From NCBI RefSeq assembly GCF_000170915.1, contig NZ_ABCT01000008.1:1-64000 (forward strand): DNA of 64,000 bases, written 5' to 3'. A program made the translations under genes and the position numbers. Positions 1 through 12,940 of this stretch are shown here, in pieces; positions within the stretch are counted from its first letter, which is position 1; each line of letters starts with the position of its first letter. Origin of the DNA: Limnobacter sp. MED105. GTDB taxonomy: Bacteria > Pseudomonadota > Gammaproteobacteria > Burkholderiales > Burkholderiaceae_B. The notes beneath the pieces are model-generated. The model worked only from the letters and a program-made list of their open reading frames with translations. It ran no database searches and was not told where the DNA came from.

Positions 1-82
1 CCCAAGTCCTTGTGATTGCAGTATTTTTACGCTCGGTCTAACTTTCATGTAAAGATTCTTTGAGTTTATTTGCCAAAAGTGT

Positions 83-111
83 TTGACAGTTGGAAAGATG
101 ATGTGCATAAT
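83..111 (+). promoter_or_regulatory. rrn P1 promoter
   Basis: A perfect -35 TTGACA at 83-88 is followed after exactly 17 bases by a -10 CATAAT at 106-111. The preceding ~60 bases are T/A-rich, as expected for an upstream activating region. Transcription should start near 118, leaving a leader of about 300 bases before the 16S gene. The same -35, spacer length and -10 recur in front of rplU. Confidence 0.8.
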
Positions 112-217
112 CTCGTTTCTCTGCTGCACGACAAGCAGCACGAAACGAAGCAAACAAGCGGTTCTTCAAGGTTTTAAGTAGTACCGAAGAGCAGCAAGGT
201 TAGCAGAAATTTCGAAG

Positions 218-229
218 CGATCTTTAACA
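218..229 (+). promoter_or_regulatory. boxA antitermination element, rrn leader
   Basis: CGATCTTTAACA matches the rRNA boxA core (TGCTCTTTAACA). In this family boxA binds the NusB/NusE antitermination complex on the nascent rRNA leader. A second boxA lies before 23S. Confidence 0.7.
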
Positions 230-238
230 AGTTAACAG

Positions 239-255
239 CCGATAAGTGTGGGCAC
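239..255 (+). other. 16S rRNA processing stem, 5' arm
   Basis: This 17-base arm (starts CCGATAAGTG) pairs with 1989-2005 after the 16S gene, with 16 Watson-Crick pairs and one G-U. The two arms bring the ends of pre-16S together and would form the RNase III substrate. Confidence 0.7.
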
Positions 256-412
256 TGACCAGATGGGTTTAAGGTTTGTTCTTTTCTCAAAAAGAATGAC
301 TTTGAATCACGATTCAGAGTTAGTGCTCACGGAATAAAGTAAATGAATGTGAAAGCTGTCAAGGCTTTTATAAACATCTACTCCGTCGAGTTTAGTAAAT
401 TTTGCAGAGATT

Positions 413-1946
<1,534 letters not shown>

Positions 1947-2107
1947 GAGAAAGAGAAGTAGATCAAGTCTTGAATTTGTTTGGTTTTAGTGCTCACACTT
2001 ATCGGTTTGTTTAGACGCGAAGATACAAGCAGCAAAAAAGAGGGCCTTTCAGTTCGATGTGAAAGCGTTGGCTAAGAGGTCAGGGCCCTGGGGCTGAAAA
2101 GTTTACG

Positions 2108-2184
2108 GGGTCTGTAGCTCAGTTGGTTAGAGCACCGTCTTGATAAGGCGGGGGTCGATGGTTCGAGCCCATCCAGACCCACCA
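2108..2184 (+). tRNA. tRNA-Ile (GAT)
   Basis: A 77-base cloverleaf with acceptor GGGTCTG pairing with CAGACCC, anticodon GAT in the loop CTTGATAAG, a GGTTCGAGCCC T-arm and an encoded ACCA end. It sits in the usual rrn spacer position next to tRNA-Ala. Confidence 0.97.
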
Positions 2185-2214
2185 TCGGTTTGAAGTAGTT
2201 GTTGTAAAACACCT

Positions 2215-2290
2215 GGGGGTGTAGCTCAGCTGGGAGAGCACCTGCTTTGCAAGCAGGGGGTCATCGGTTCGATCCCGTTCACCTCCACCA
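2215..2290 (+). tRNA. tRNA-Ala (TGC)
   Basis: A 76-base cloverleaf with acceptor GGGGGTG pairing with CACCTCC (one G-U), anticodon TGC in the loop CTTTGCAAG, T-arm GGTTCGATCCC and an encoded ACCA end. It follows tRNA-Ile by 30 bases. Confidence 0.97.
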
Positions 2291-2737
2291 AGTTTTTGCT
2301 GCCAACGGTGTGTTGCCAACTCGGTTTGGTTTGTATCAAGTGTGTAAATGACGGATCTTTGAATAAAAGATTGGCTGTTAGTGAAGTTGGCAAGTAAGCA
2401 ATGCAAGCATTGCCCTTGCGGTCAAATGAATAAGCGCATGGTGCTGGGCACTGAGGTGTTTATTCATTTGGCTGTAAGAGTCGCCAGATCTTCAGGATCT
2501 GGACTTGTTCTTTAACAATTTGGAAATGATGAGATATCGAGATAGATACTCCTTTTAACGAAGGTGTAGATATTTTGATTGATGCGATTGCATCATCGTT
2601 CTTCTCAAGAAGTGGGTGTGTATTGTTCCTAATACGCACCGGCGCTTGAAATTTAGAATACACACAAACTACTTTGCTTTTTATGGTGATTACAGTGTTG
2701 TTCTTGTGAATAACTTGAGCAGGGCTTAACGCTATAG
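2291..2737 (+). other. tRNA-Ala/23S spacer with boxA and processing arm
   Basis: No gene lies in these ~450 bases. A second boxA (TGTTCTTTAACAA) is at 2506-2518. Just before 23S, an arm starting GCTATAGAG (2731-2745) pairs with the segment ending CTCTATAGC (5611-5625) after 23S, forming the pre-23S processing stem. The rest is A/T-rich spacer without recognised elements. Confidence 0.7.
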
Positions 2738-5620
<2,883 letters not shown>

Positions 5621-5864
5621 ATAGCATTGAGCCTTGCTTAAAAGATACGCACATGAAACAACACAGTAAATCTACCTCGGGGTAAAACCCGAATGAAAAC
5701 CAAGGTAGTTTGTTAGATATAGATATACCCGCAACACGCATCAACAAGATAGCAGCGCTGTCTCAAAGATAACTCATCAGTTCCAAATCGAGCCAATCAG
5801 CCGCAACGCTGGTTAGCTAACAAGTAAGTGCAATCAAGGCACCGCACTTACAGCCAACCCTCTT

Positions 5865-5980
5865 TGCCTGACGACCATAGCAAGGTGGTACCACCCCTTC
5901 CCATCCCGAACAGGACCGTGAAACGCCTTAGCGCCGATGATAGTGTGCATTCGCATGTGAAAGTAGGACATCGTCAGGCT
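5865..5980 (+). rRNA. rrf: 5S ribosomal RNA
   Basis: The terminal helix is TGCCTGACGA pairing with TCGTCAGGCT. The conserved CCCATCCCGAAC and TGAAACGCC blocks lie inside. Length of about 116 bases is normal. A strong terminator follows within 15 bases. Confidence 0.96.
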
Positions 5981-5991
5981 CTCCAATACCG

Positions 5992-6029
5992 AAAAACCCC
6001 GCTCTTCTGCTCAGATGGCGGGGTTTTTT
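5992..6029 (+). terminator. rrn operon rho-independent terminator
   Basis: An 11-base stem, AAAAACCCCGC (5992-6002) with GCGGGGTTTTT (6018-6028), is followed directly by a T run. It closes the rrn operon. Confidence 0.9.
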
Positions 6030-6147
6030 ACTTCTACATTCTCAATCTACAATCAGAACGAAGCTGCTTTTTCGAAGCGTCTCCCTCCTCATCTTGTTTT
6101 GTACTTATTCCTATATCTTCTCTGCTTTCCATTTGTTTTCGTTGTAA

Positions 6148-7173
6148 TTGAATTTGGCGCATTTATTAATCCATTGTTTGCAGTGTCTTCTTGGCCTGTT
6201 TATTTTTCTGTTTCCTTGTGTTGTTTGCGCGGAAGGGGATGCATCAAGATATTCCCATCTCGATAAGCACTTTCAACACACCCTGGTCACTCAAACCGGG
6301 AGTTTGAAATTGAAACTCAACGCTCTACTTTCTTTGGCTGCGACTGATGAGGAGAAGGCGTGGTTGATTTACCGGTGGGTGACCTATCATTTCAAACACG
6401 ATTCTGGACTAGCCAGCAAAATTGGAGATCCAGCCCAGCATTCGCTTGAAAAACTCCATGCGTTTGGAGGTGGTAGTTGTGCTGTGTATGCCAATGTTAC
6501 TCATCGCTTAATGCAAATGGCTGGCCTGGAGGTGAAGACAATTTACGGCTTGGTGAAAGGTGGGCCTGCAACCTCTCGCCGCAATGGTAAATCAGTCAAT
6601 CATGTATGGAACGCGGTCAAGGTGAAAGGTGTTTGGAAGGTCGTGGATTCTACCTGGGGGGCTGGTTTTATCGGTCGACAAGGATTTCAGCCCCAGCACA
6701 GCGATCTTTTTTTTCTTCTAACGCCGGAGAAGGCCATTCTCAGTCATTTTGATGAAGCAGATGAATTGGGTTACCAGCAGGCCTTTGGTGTCAATCAATT
6801 GTTGTTTGCCAGGTTGCCTGAAGATGCCTTGTATGCGGCTGCAGTCGGTTTGAATCCCACTTTAATAGTAGACGCTGTTCGAAGGGCGTCGAATATGAGT
6901 CTGGTGTCCACCTTTGATTTGCACGCTGACGTTTTTCGTGTGCTGTCAGTACCGGTCAATAGGCTGCTTGATCGGAAAACACAAAGTTTTGTGATCGAGT
7001 CCGAGGTTTTTGAGGAGCTGATGATTGTCCAGGGAAGGTCTTGGCTGCCACTAAAGAAAAGTGGCAAGGTTCATTCCCTGACTCTTTTGCCGAGTCAGGG
7101 TGAGTTGCTAGTCATGGGGCGGCGCCCAAAAGAATATGAGTTTGAGGCTTTGTTGGGCTATCAAGTGAAGTGA
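6148..7173 (+). CDS. secreted transglutaminase-like superfamily protein
   Basis: A 341-residue protein with an N-terminal hydrophobic stretch (residues 6-28) that looks like a signal peptide cut near VCA-EG. Residues ~60-172 carry a transglutaminase/protease-like core with the expected triad: Cys111 in GGSCAVYA, His152 in NHVWNAV and Asp167 in VVDSTWGAG. Such domains act as transglutaminases, peptidases or amidases; the substrate cannot be told from sequence. The C-terminal ~170 residues match nothing I recognise. Start is a TTG without a clear ribosome site; a second TTG two codons later is possible. It stands alone between the rrn terminator and a convergent gene. Confidence 0.75.
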   Translation: MNLAHLLIHCLQCLLGLFIFLFPCVVCAEGDASRYSHLDKHFQHTLVTQTGSLKLKLNALLSLAATDEEKAWLIYRWVTYHFKHDSGLASKIGDPAQHSLEKLHAFGGGSCAVYANVTHRLMQMAGLEVKTIYGLVKGGPATSRRNGKSVNHVWNAVKVKGVWKVVDSTWGAGFIGRQGFQPQHSDLFFLLTPEKAILSHFDEADELGYQQAFGVNQLLFARLPEDALYAAAVGLNPTLIVDAVRRASNMSLVSTFDLHADVFRVLSVPVNRLLDRKTQSFVIESEVFEELMIVQGRSWLPLKKSGKVHSLTLLPSQGELLVMGRRPKEYEFEALLGYQVK

Positions 7174-7174
7174 C

Positions 7175-8356
7175 TCAAGTGTTCTTGAGAAAGGCTTGCG
7201 TAATTGCCAGCCACGCCGTAACACCCAGTGGGAGTATTTTGTCGTTGAAGTCGTAGCTTGGGTTATGCAAGGTGCACGGCCCTATGCCATGCCCATGGGT
7301 GCGGTGTCCGCCATCTCCATTGCCGATCCACAAGTATGCTCCGGGTTTGTGTTGAAGCATAAAGGCAAAGTCTTCTGCACCCATGGTCGGTGGAAGATTG
7401 GTGTGAACCGCTATTACTTCCGGTATTTGTTGTAACGCAATTTTCGCCAATTCGGCCATGTCAGCTGAATTGATGGTGGGCGGATACTTGCGCTCAAATT
7501 CCATTTCAGCGGTGGCACCAAAAGCGGCACAAAGCTCGGTGCTCAGCTTTCTCATGTGCTGCTCAATCAGGTCCAGTGTTTCAATACTGAAGGTACGGAC
7601 GGTGCCTTGCAATACCGCATGATCGGGTATCACATTGATTGCTTCGCCTGCTTGAATCTGGGTGACTGACAATACTGCGGGTTCCACAGGTTTGCAGCTT
7701 CTGCTAACTATGGTTTGAAACGCGAGAATAAGTTGTGCTGCAATAACCACAGGGTCGATACCCAGATCGGGCATGGCTGCATGCGCACCTTTGGCTTGAA
7801 TTTTTACTGAAAATTCATTGCTGGATGCCATGACCGCTCCAACGTGTGCTGCAAATTCACCTTCTTGCAAGCCAGGCCAGTTGTGCATGGCAAACACCGC
7901 ATCGACTGGGTAGCGCTGAAAAAGGCCATCGTCGATCATGCGTTGTGCTCCGGCCCCGCCTTCTTCTGCCGGTTGAAAAATAAGCGCAACACTGCCCTTG
8001 AAGTTGCGATTTTCAGCAATTTCCTGGGCGGCACCCAACAGCATGGCCACGTGACCATCATGGCCACAAGCGTGCATTTTGCCGGGGTGGCGAGACGCGT
8101 GAGGAAATTGGTTCCGTTCCTGGATGGGTAAAGCATCCATGTCGGCTCGCAGACCGATCATTTTGCCTGGTCCCTGAGTTCCTTGAATCAGGCCAACCAC
8201 ACCAGTGCGTCCAATCCCGGTTTCCACTGCGTATCCAAGTTCAACAAGTCGCTTGGCGACAATGTCAGCGGTACGGTTTTCTTCGTAACGCAATTCGGGG
8301 TGGGCGTGGATGTCTCGACGGGTATTGACCCAGGATTCAATTTTGCTCGGATTCAC
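7175..8356 (-). CDS. M20D family amidohydrolase (hippurate/N-acyl-amino-acid hydrolase type)
   Basis: A 393-residue cytosolic metallopeptidase-fold enzyme of the M20D group, which removes acyl groups from N-acyl amino acids such as hippurate. Visible metal and catalytic motifs: LRADMDALPI near 69-78, HACGHDGH at 95-102 (Cys97 and His99 as ligands in this subfamily), and the catalytic PAEEGG at 129-134. An AMHNWPG motif follows. Length is normal. The true substrate is not determinable. The gene converges with its left neighbour, one base separating the two stops, and diverges from the lipoprotein metallopeptidase on its right. Confidence 0.9.
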   Translation of the reverse strand: MNPSKIESWVNTRRDIHAHPELRYEENRTADIVAKRLVELGYAVETGIGRTGVVGLIQGTQGPGKMIGLRADMDALPIQERNQFPHASRHPGKMHACGHDGHVAMLLGAAQEIAENRNFKGSVALIFQPAEEGGAGAQRMIDDGLFQRYPVDAVFAMHNWPGLQEGEFAAHVGAVMASSNEFSVKIQAKGAHAAMPDLGIDPVVIAAQLILAFQTIVSRSCKPVEPAVLSVTQIQAGEAINVIPDHAVLQGTVRTFSIETLDLIEQHMRKLSTELCAAFGATAEMEFERKYPPTINSADMAELAKIALQQIPEVIAVHTNLPPTMGAEDFAFMLQHKPGAYLWIGNGDGGHRTHGHGIGPCTLHNPSYDFNDKILPLGVTAWLAITQAFLKNT

Positions 8357-8461
8357 AACAAACTTCGCTGGTTGGTACAGGCGTTAAGAATCGCAGGTTT
8401 TGCTCTCCGTGGCAATCACCGTGCTTTACTATGAATGTTCTTCACACGAGGTAGGGCAGGA

Positions 8462-9553
8462 ATGATTCAGCGAAGTGCGTTGGTGGGCTGGATGCTGGCT
8501 TGCATTTTTCTATTGAATGCTTGCAGCACGGGGGCTTACTTTTGGCAGGCCACAACTGGTCACTTGAAAGTCTTGGCTGCCGCAGACACCATAGACGACA
8601 TATTGTCTCGTCCTGATGTTCCCGAGAAATTACGGAATCAATTGCAGCATGTTCAGGACATTCGGGAATTTTCGGTGGCTCACTTGGCGCTTCCTGACAA
8701 TCGCAGTTATCGGACTTATGCTGACTTGAATCGTGCCTATGCTGTATGGAATGTGGTCGCTTCCCAGTCTGACAGTTTGAGTTTGGAGACATGGTGTTTT
8801 CCGCTATTAGGTTGTATTTCTTACAAGGGATTTTATTCAGAGTCCAGTGCAGTGGACCTTGCGGACACCTTGCGTAAACAGGGTTTGGATGTCGCGGTTT
8901 TGGGTGTGCCTGCGTATTCAACCTTGGGTTTTACGCCAGACCCGGTTTTGAACACTTTTGTGAATTATCCAGCAGGTGAATTGGCTCGTCTGGTTTTTCA
9001 TGAACTTGCACATCAGGTGGTTTATATCGCCGACGATTCGATGTTCAACGAAAGTTTCGCCACGGCAGTCGAAGAGTTGGGAGTGGTTGCCTGGCTGGCT
9101 GAGCCAGGGCGGGAGGCGTTGAAGACTCAATACGAAATATTCGATTCGCGCAGAAACGCTTTCAGACTGATGCTGGCGAAGGCCCGCGATGATCTGGAGC
9201 AAATTTATGAGAACCGCAACAAGTTGGACAAACAGCATGTTTTGAGATTGAAAAAAATGCGTTTTGATCAGCTGTTGGCCGATTACGCGGCGTTAAAAGA
9301 TTCTTGGGGTGGATGGGCTGGTTATGACCGGTTCATGGCTGAAGATTTGAACAATGCGAAGTTGGGCGTGTCGGGTTTGTACACTCAATATGTGCCTGCA
9401 TTCAAATCCTTGCACAGGCTCTGTGATCAAAGTTTTCCACGTTTTTATGCCGCAACCGAAGCATTGGGTGAATACCCTCGCGATCAGCGTGAAAGGGTGC
9501 TGACCGAGTTGCAACTAGGCGAGCCCTTGTCTTTTGGCTTCAAATGTTTATGA
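8462..9553 (+). CDS. putative lipoprotein aminopeptidase (Pfam Aminopep type, zinc metalloprotease)
   Basis: A predicted lipoprotein: a hydrophobic N-terminus ends in the lipobox LNAC, with the lipidated Cys at residue 21. The zinc motif HELAH (His180, Glu181, His184) is followed by a Glu197 in FNESFAT that fits a third ligand, as in the uncharacterised aminopeptidase family COG4324/PF10023. The sequence around it (VFHELAHQ, FNESFATAVEELG) is typical. The ATG at 8462 is preferred to the in-frame ATG at 8435 because a GAGG lies 9 bases upstream and it gives a better signal peptide. Biochemical activity of this family is largely inferred. It ends 6 bases beyond the convergent next gene's stop. 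Confidence 0.82.
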   Translation: MIQRSALVGWMLACIFLLNACSTGAYFWQATTGHLKVLAAADTIDDILSRPDVPEKLRNQLQHVQDIREFSVAHLALPDNRSYRTYADLNRAYAVWNVVASQSDSLSLETWCFPLLGCISYKGFYSESSAVDLADTLRKQGLDVAVLGVPAYSTLGFTPDPVLNTFVNYPAGELARLVFHELAHQVVYIADDSMFNESFATAVEELGVVAWLAEPGREALKTQYEIFDSRRNAFRLMLAKARDDLEQIYENRNKLDKQHVLRLKKMRFDQLLADYAALKDSWGGWAGYDRFMAEDLNNAKLGVSGLYTQYVPAFKSLHRLCDQSFPRFYAATEALGEYPRDQRERVLTELQLGEPLSFGFKCL

Positions 9554-10351
9554 AAGCAGGCAGTGGCCGTTCTTCAATACAGGTCTGCCATCTTCGAACA
9601 CCAAAAAAGATTGGGGTTCAAAAGGTGTCCAAATTTCGTCGTCAGTGAGCGCAGCGGTTGCAATCACCGCGACTCGATCATTCTGTGTGGTCACGGCACC
9701 AAAGTCGACTTGGATGTCGCAGTCGACCAAATGTGCGGCTTTAAATGGATGCGCGCGAACAATGTACTCAAGCTTTGTGGAACAGTGTGTATACATCGCT
9801 TCGCCGTTGGACAGCAGCATGTTGAATGTGCCGTGTTCCGCGATCTTGGAACACACCGGGCGGAGTACCTCATCCACTTCAGCGACACTGGGGCGGTTGT
9901 TCGCAGTGCGGTAGCCGAATTTGTTTTTCAGGGTTTGCAGCAATAGGCAGAATGCGAGTTCGCTGTCAGTTTCACCAATGGGCAAAAAGTCGCCTTGAAG
10001 ACTTGGGTTGAAATCTTTCAGATCGCCGTTGTGCGCAAATACCCACGCCTGCCCCCAAAGTTCTCGAATGAACGGATGGCAGTTTTGGAGTTTAACCTGT
10101 CCGACTGTGGCTTTGCGTATGTGGGAAATCACGTTGTAAGAGCGGATTGGGTAGTTTCGGATCAATTCCGCCACTGGCGAATCGGATGCGGGGCGATGGT
10201 CGATGAAGCATCTTGCCGCAGAGCCCTCAAAAAATGCGATGCCCCAGCCGTCTGCATGTTCATCGGTCAGGCCGCCTCTTTTGGCAAAGCCTTCAAACGA
10301 AAATTGGATGTCGGTTGGCGTGTTGCAGTTCATGCCGAGCAATTGACACAT
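9548..10351 (-). CDS. class II glutamine amidotransferase (YafJ-like)
   Basis: A 267-residue protein starting MCQLLGMNCN, so Cys2 is the N-terminal nucleophile after Met removal, as in Ntn-hydrolase glutaminase domains. GWGIAFFEG near residue 36-44 and HNGDL near 109 are the usual substrate-binding segments. There is only the glutaminase domain and no synthetase partner domain, as in the YafJ group, whose acceptor is not well defined. It overlaps the upstream convergent gene by 6 bases at the stop and diverges from the glycerate kinase across a short A/T-rich gap. Confidence 0.88.
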   Translation of the reverse strand: MCQLLGMNCNTPTDIQFSFEGFAKRGGLTDEHADGWGIAFFEGSAARCFIDHRPASDSPVAELIRNYPIRSYNVISHIRKATVGQVKLQNCHPFIRELWGQAWVFAHNGDLKDFNPSLQGDFLPIGETDSELAFCLLLQTLKNKFGYRTANNRPSVAEVDEVLRPVCSKIAEHGTFNMLLSNGEAMYTHCSTKLEYIVRAHPFKAAHLVDCDIQVDFGAVTTQNDRVAVIATAALTDDEIWTPFEPQSFLVFEDGRPVLKNGHCLLS

Positions 10352-10404
10352 GGTTTAATTGGTAAATTGTTGATTAATTGATTTTTTATTTTAAGAGACT
10401 TTTC

Positions 10405-11751
10405 ATGTCTGAGAAGGATGATTTTTACAAAGACCTTTTAACTGAGGTTTTTGATGTGGGTGTTTTGGCAGCGCAGCCCGATCAAGCGTTGAAGGAAGCC
10501 TGGCAAGAGCAAATCATGCCTTGGTTGAGCCAACTGGCCCCAGAGAGAGAGCGGGTTTGGGTTTTTGGGGCGGGCAAGGCAGCTGCATCCATGGCCAAGG
10601 CCTTGGAGGGTGTGGTTGGCTCAACAGAGAAACTGCAAGGTTTTGTAGTAACCCGGCGTGGACATGAGGTTAAAACTTCGACCATCGAAGTGGTTCAGGC
10701 GGCGCACCCTGTGCCGGATGAAGATGGTCAACGTGCTGCGCGCAGGCTGCACAAAGCCATTTCGGAGGTGCCCTCTAGTGACGCAGTAATCGCGCTGGTG
10801 TCGGGGGGCGGTTCAAGTTTGCTCAGTGTGCCGGTTCGCGACATTCCTTTTGTTGATTTACAGCAGTTGAACCGAGCTTTGTTGGCCTGCGGTGCGCCGA
10901 TCGACGAAATGAATATTGTGCGCAAGCATGTGACCCAAACATTGGGAGGGCAGTTGGCGCAAATTTGCCGTGCGCCCGTGTTTCAGTTGCTGATTTCGGA
11001 TGTGCCGGGAGATGACCCTTCATCGATTGCATCGGGTCCGTTCAGTCCGGATGAGAGCACATTCCACGACGCCATGGAGGTGATTAAGCGGTGGGCAGTG
11101 CAAGTACCACATTCGATTGCCAGATATCTCGAGAAAGGGGTAAAGGGTACCGTGCCTGATACTCCCAAGCGCAGTTCGCTGGTTTTTCGCAAAGTGAAAA
11201 CCCATTTGCTGGCCAGCAATTTAAAATCGTTGAATGCGGTAACCCAGCACCTTGAGGGCAAGGGCTACAAGGTGCTCAACCTTGGCGACACCCTGGAGGG
11301 TGAGGCGCGTGATGTGGCACAGGTGCATGCAGCGATTGCAAGACAGGCGGCCATGGGCCAGGGAGGCTGGCCAGAGGCACCCTTGGCCATCATTAGCGGA
11401 GGCGAATGCACCGTAACCCTGAACGACACTCAGTTAAGGCAAGCGCGGGGCGGGCGGAATTCCGAGTTTTTGTTGGCCTTGGCTTTTTACCTTCGTGATT
11501 TGAACGCGCCCGTGGAGGTTGCCGCAATTGCCGCAGATACGGACGGAATTGACGGGATTGGCGGGCATGCTGGTGCATTGCTGTTGCCCGGCGACAGGCA
11601 ATTGTGCAAGGCAGCCAAACTTGCCCCTCAGCTGCACTTGGACCAACACACCAGTTACGACTACTTTAAACGCTTGGACCGATTGTTGATGACGGGGCCC
11701 ACGATGACCAATGTGAATGACTTGAGGATTATTTTGATCGGCAAGCCCTGA
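10405..11751 (+). CDS. glycerate 2-kinase (MOFRL family, TtuD/GckA type)
   Basis: A 448-residue enzyme of the glycerate kinase type II family, often annotated as hydroxypyruvate reductase. It phosphorylates D-glycerate to 2-phosphoglycerate. Visible features: FGAGKAAASMAKALE near the N-terminus, ALVSGGGSSLL in the middle, and the C-terminal MOFRL domain with SGGECTVTL, GGRNSEFLLALA and a DTDGIDG motif. The ATG at 10405 is chosen over 10378 because AAGAGA lies just upstream and the protein then starts MSEKDDF. It stands alone before pyrC. Confidence 0.88.
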   Translation: MSEKDDFYKDLLTEVFDVGVLAAQPDQALKEAWQEQIMPWLSQLAPERERVWVFGAGKAAASMAKALEGVVGSTEKLQGFVVTRRGHEVKTSTIEVVQAAHPVPDEDGQRAARRLHKAISEVPSSDAVIALVSGGGSSLLSVPVRDIPFVDLQQLNRALLACGAPIDEMNIVRKHVTQTLGGQLAQICRAPVFQLLISDVPGDDPSSIASGPFSPDESTFHDAMEVIKRWAVQVPHSIARYLEKGVKGTVPDTPKRSSLVFRKVKTHLLASNLKSLNAVTQHLEGKGYKVLNLGDTLEGEARDVAQVHAAIARQAAMGQGGWPEAPLAIISGGECTVTLNDTQLRQARGGRNSEFLLALAFYLRDLNAPVEVAAIAADTDGIDGIGGHAGALLLPGDRQLCKAAKLAPQLHLDQHTSYDYFKRLDRLLMTGPTMTNVNDLRIILIGKP

Positions 11752-11812
11752 GAAATTCTGGGCAATCCGTGTAAGGTAAAATACACATCATTCCGAACTT
11801 TATTTGGCCCCA

Positions 11813-12934
11813 ATGATTCAGACTATCCAAATTGCACCGCCCGATGATTGGCATTTGCACCTTCGCGACGGCGAGGCGCTGGAGTGTGTTGTTGCAGCCA
11901 CGGCGCTGAATTTTCGGCGTGCGATTGTGATGCCCAATTTGAAACTACCCGTGACTACAGTGGATCAGGCTATGGCCTATCGTCAGCGTATTTTGGTTGC
12001 AGTGGAGAAAGCTTGTCAGACTGGTTGCTACTCTACTGAAGAGCAGGCAGTCATGCGTCTGTTTGAGCCCCTGATGGTCCTTTACCTGACTGGTGCTACC
12101 AGTCCGCAGGAAATTGAGAAAGCCGCCAGCAGTGAGGTGGTCCGTGCAGTGAAGTTGTATCCGGCCGGCGCCACTACGAATTCTGAGGCAGGTGTTTCAG
12201 ATTTGTTGGGTCAGTGTGGCGCGGTGTTGGAGTCTATGGAGCGTCATGGTTTGCCTTTGCTGGTACATGGTGAAGTGACGGATGCGGATGTGGATGTGTT
12301 TGATCGCGAAGCCGCATTTGTAGAGACGGTGATGAAGCCTTTGCGTCGGCAGTTTCCAAATTTGCGCGTGGTGTTTGAGCACATCACCACTGAGCAGGCG
12401 GCTACTTTTGTGACTGAGAATTCTGGCCATGATGCGCAGGGCAGGTTGCTGCTGGCTGCAACCATCACACCGCAGCACCTGCTGTACAACCGCAACGCTT
12501 TGTTCAAGGGTGGTTTACAGCCCCACTGGTATTGCTTGCCGGTGTTGAAGCGTGAAGTGCATCGCAAGGCGCTGTTGAAAGCAGCAACTAGTGGTTTGCC
12601 GCAATTTTTCCTGGGCACAGACAGTGCCCCGCACGCCAGGCATTTGAAAGAAATGTCGTGTGGTTGTGCGGGTTGCTACTCTGCACCTTATGCCATGGCC
12701 ATGTATGCGGAGGCCTTCGAACAGACGGGGGCGCTGGAGACCACTGAACTGTTTGAAAAATTTTGTAGTTTGAATGGCCCCGCGTTTTATGGTTTGCCTG
12801 TAAACGAAGGTGTGTTTGAGCTACAGCGCAGGTCTTTTGAGGTGCCACAAAAGCTGCCTTTTGTCACTGACAGTGGCATTGTGCCTTTAAGGGCAGGTGA
12901 GGTGCTGGATTGGACCGTCACCCGCCTTCGGTGA
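11813..12934 (+). CDS. pyrC: dihydroorotase
   Basis: The third step of pyrimidine synthesis, interconverting carbamoyl aspartate and dihydroorotate. It is the class II (E. coli PyrC) type: DDWHLHLRD gives zinc ligands His14 and His16, Lys114 in VKLYPAGATTNS is the carbamylated lysine, and HITPQH-like, GTDSAPHAR and CGCAGC motifs follow. Compared with E. coli PyrC from memory it has about 14 extra residues around 62-85 (a Cys-containing loop). The ATG at 11813 is preferred over an upstream TTG. It is followed after 6 bases by the DUF3025 gene, so the two may be cotranscribed. Confidence 0.95.
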   Translation: MIQTIQIAPPDDWHLHLRDGEALECVVAATALNFRRAIVMPNLKLPVTTVDQAMAYRQRILVAVEKACQTGCYSTEEQAVMRLFEPLMVLYLTGATSPQEIEKAASSEVVRAVKLYPAGATTNSEAGVSDLLGQCGAVLESMERHGLPLLVHGEVTDADVDVFDREAAFVETVMKPLRRQFPNLRVVFEHITTEQAATFVTENSGHDAQGRLLLAATITPQHLLYNRNALFKGGLQPHWYCLPVLKREVHRKALLKAATSGLPQFFLGTDSAPHARHLKEMSCGCAGCYSAPYAMAMYAEAFEQTGALETTELFEKFCSLNGPAFYGLPVNEGVFELQRRSFEVPQKLPFVTDSGIVPLRAGEVLDWTVTRLR

Positions 12935-12940
12935 CCGTTG

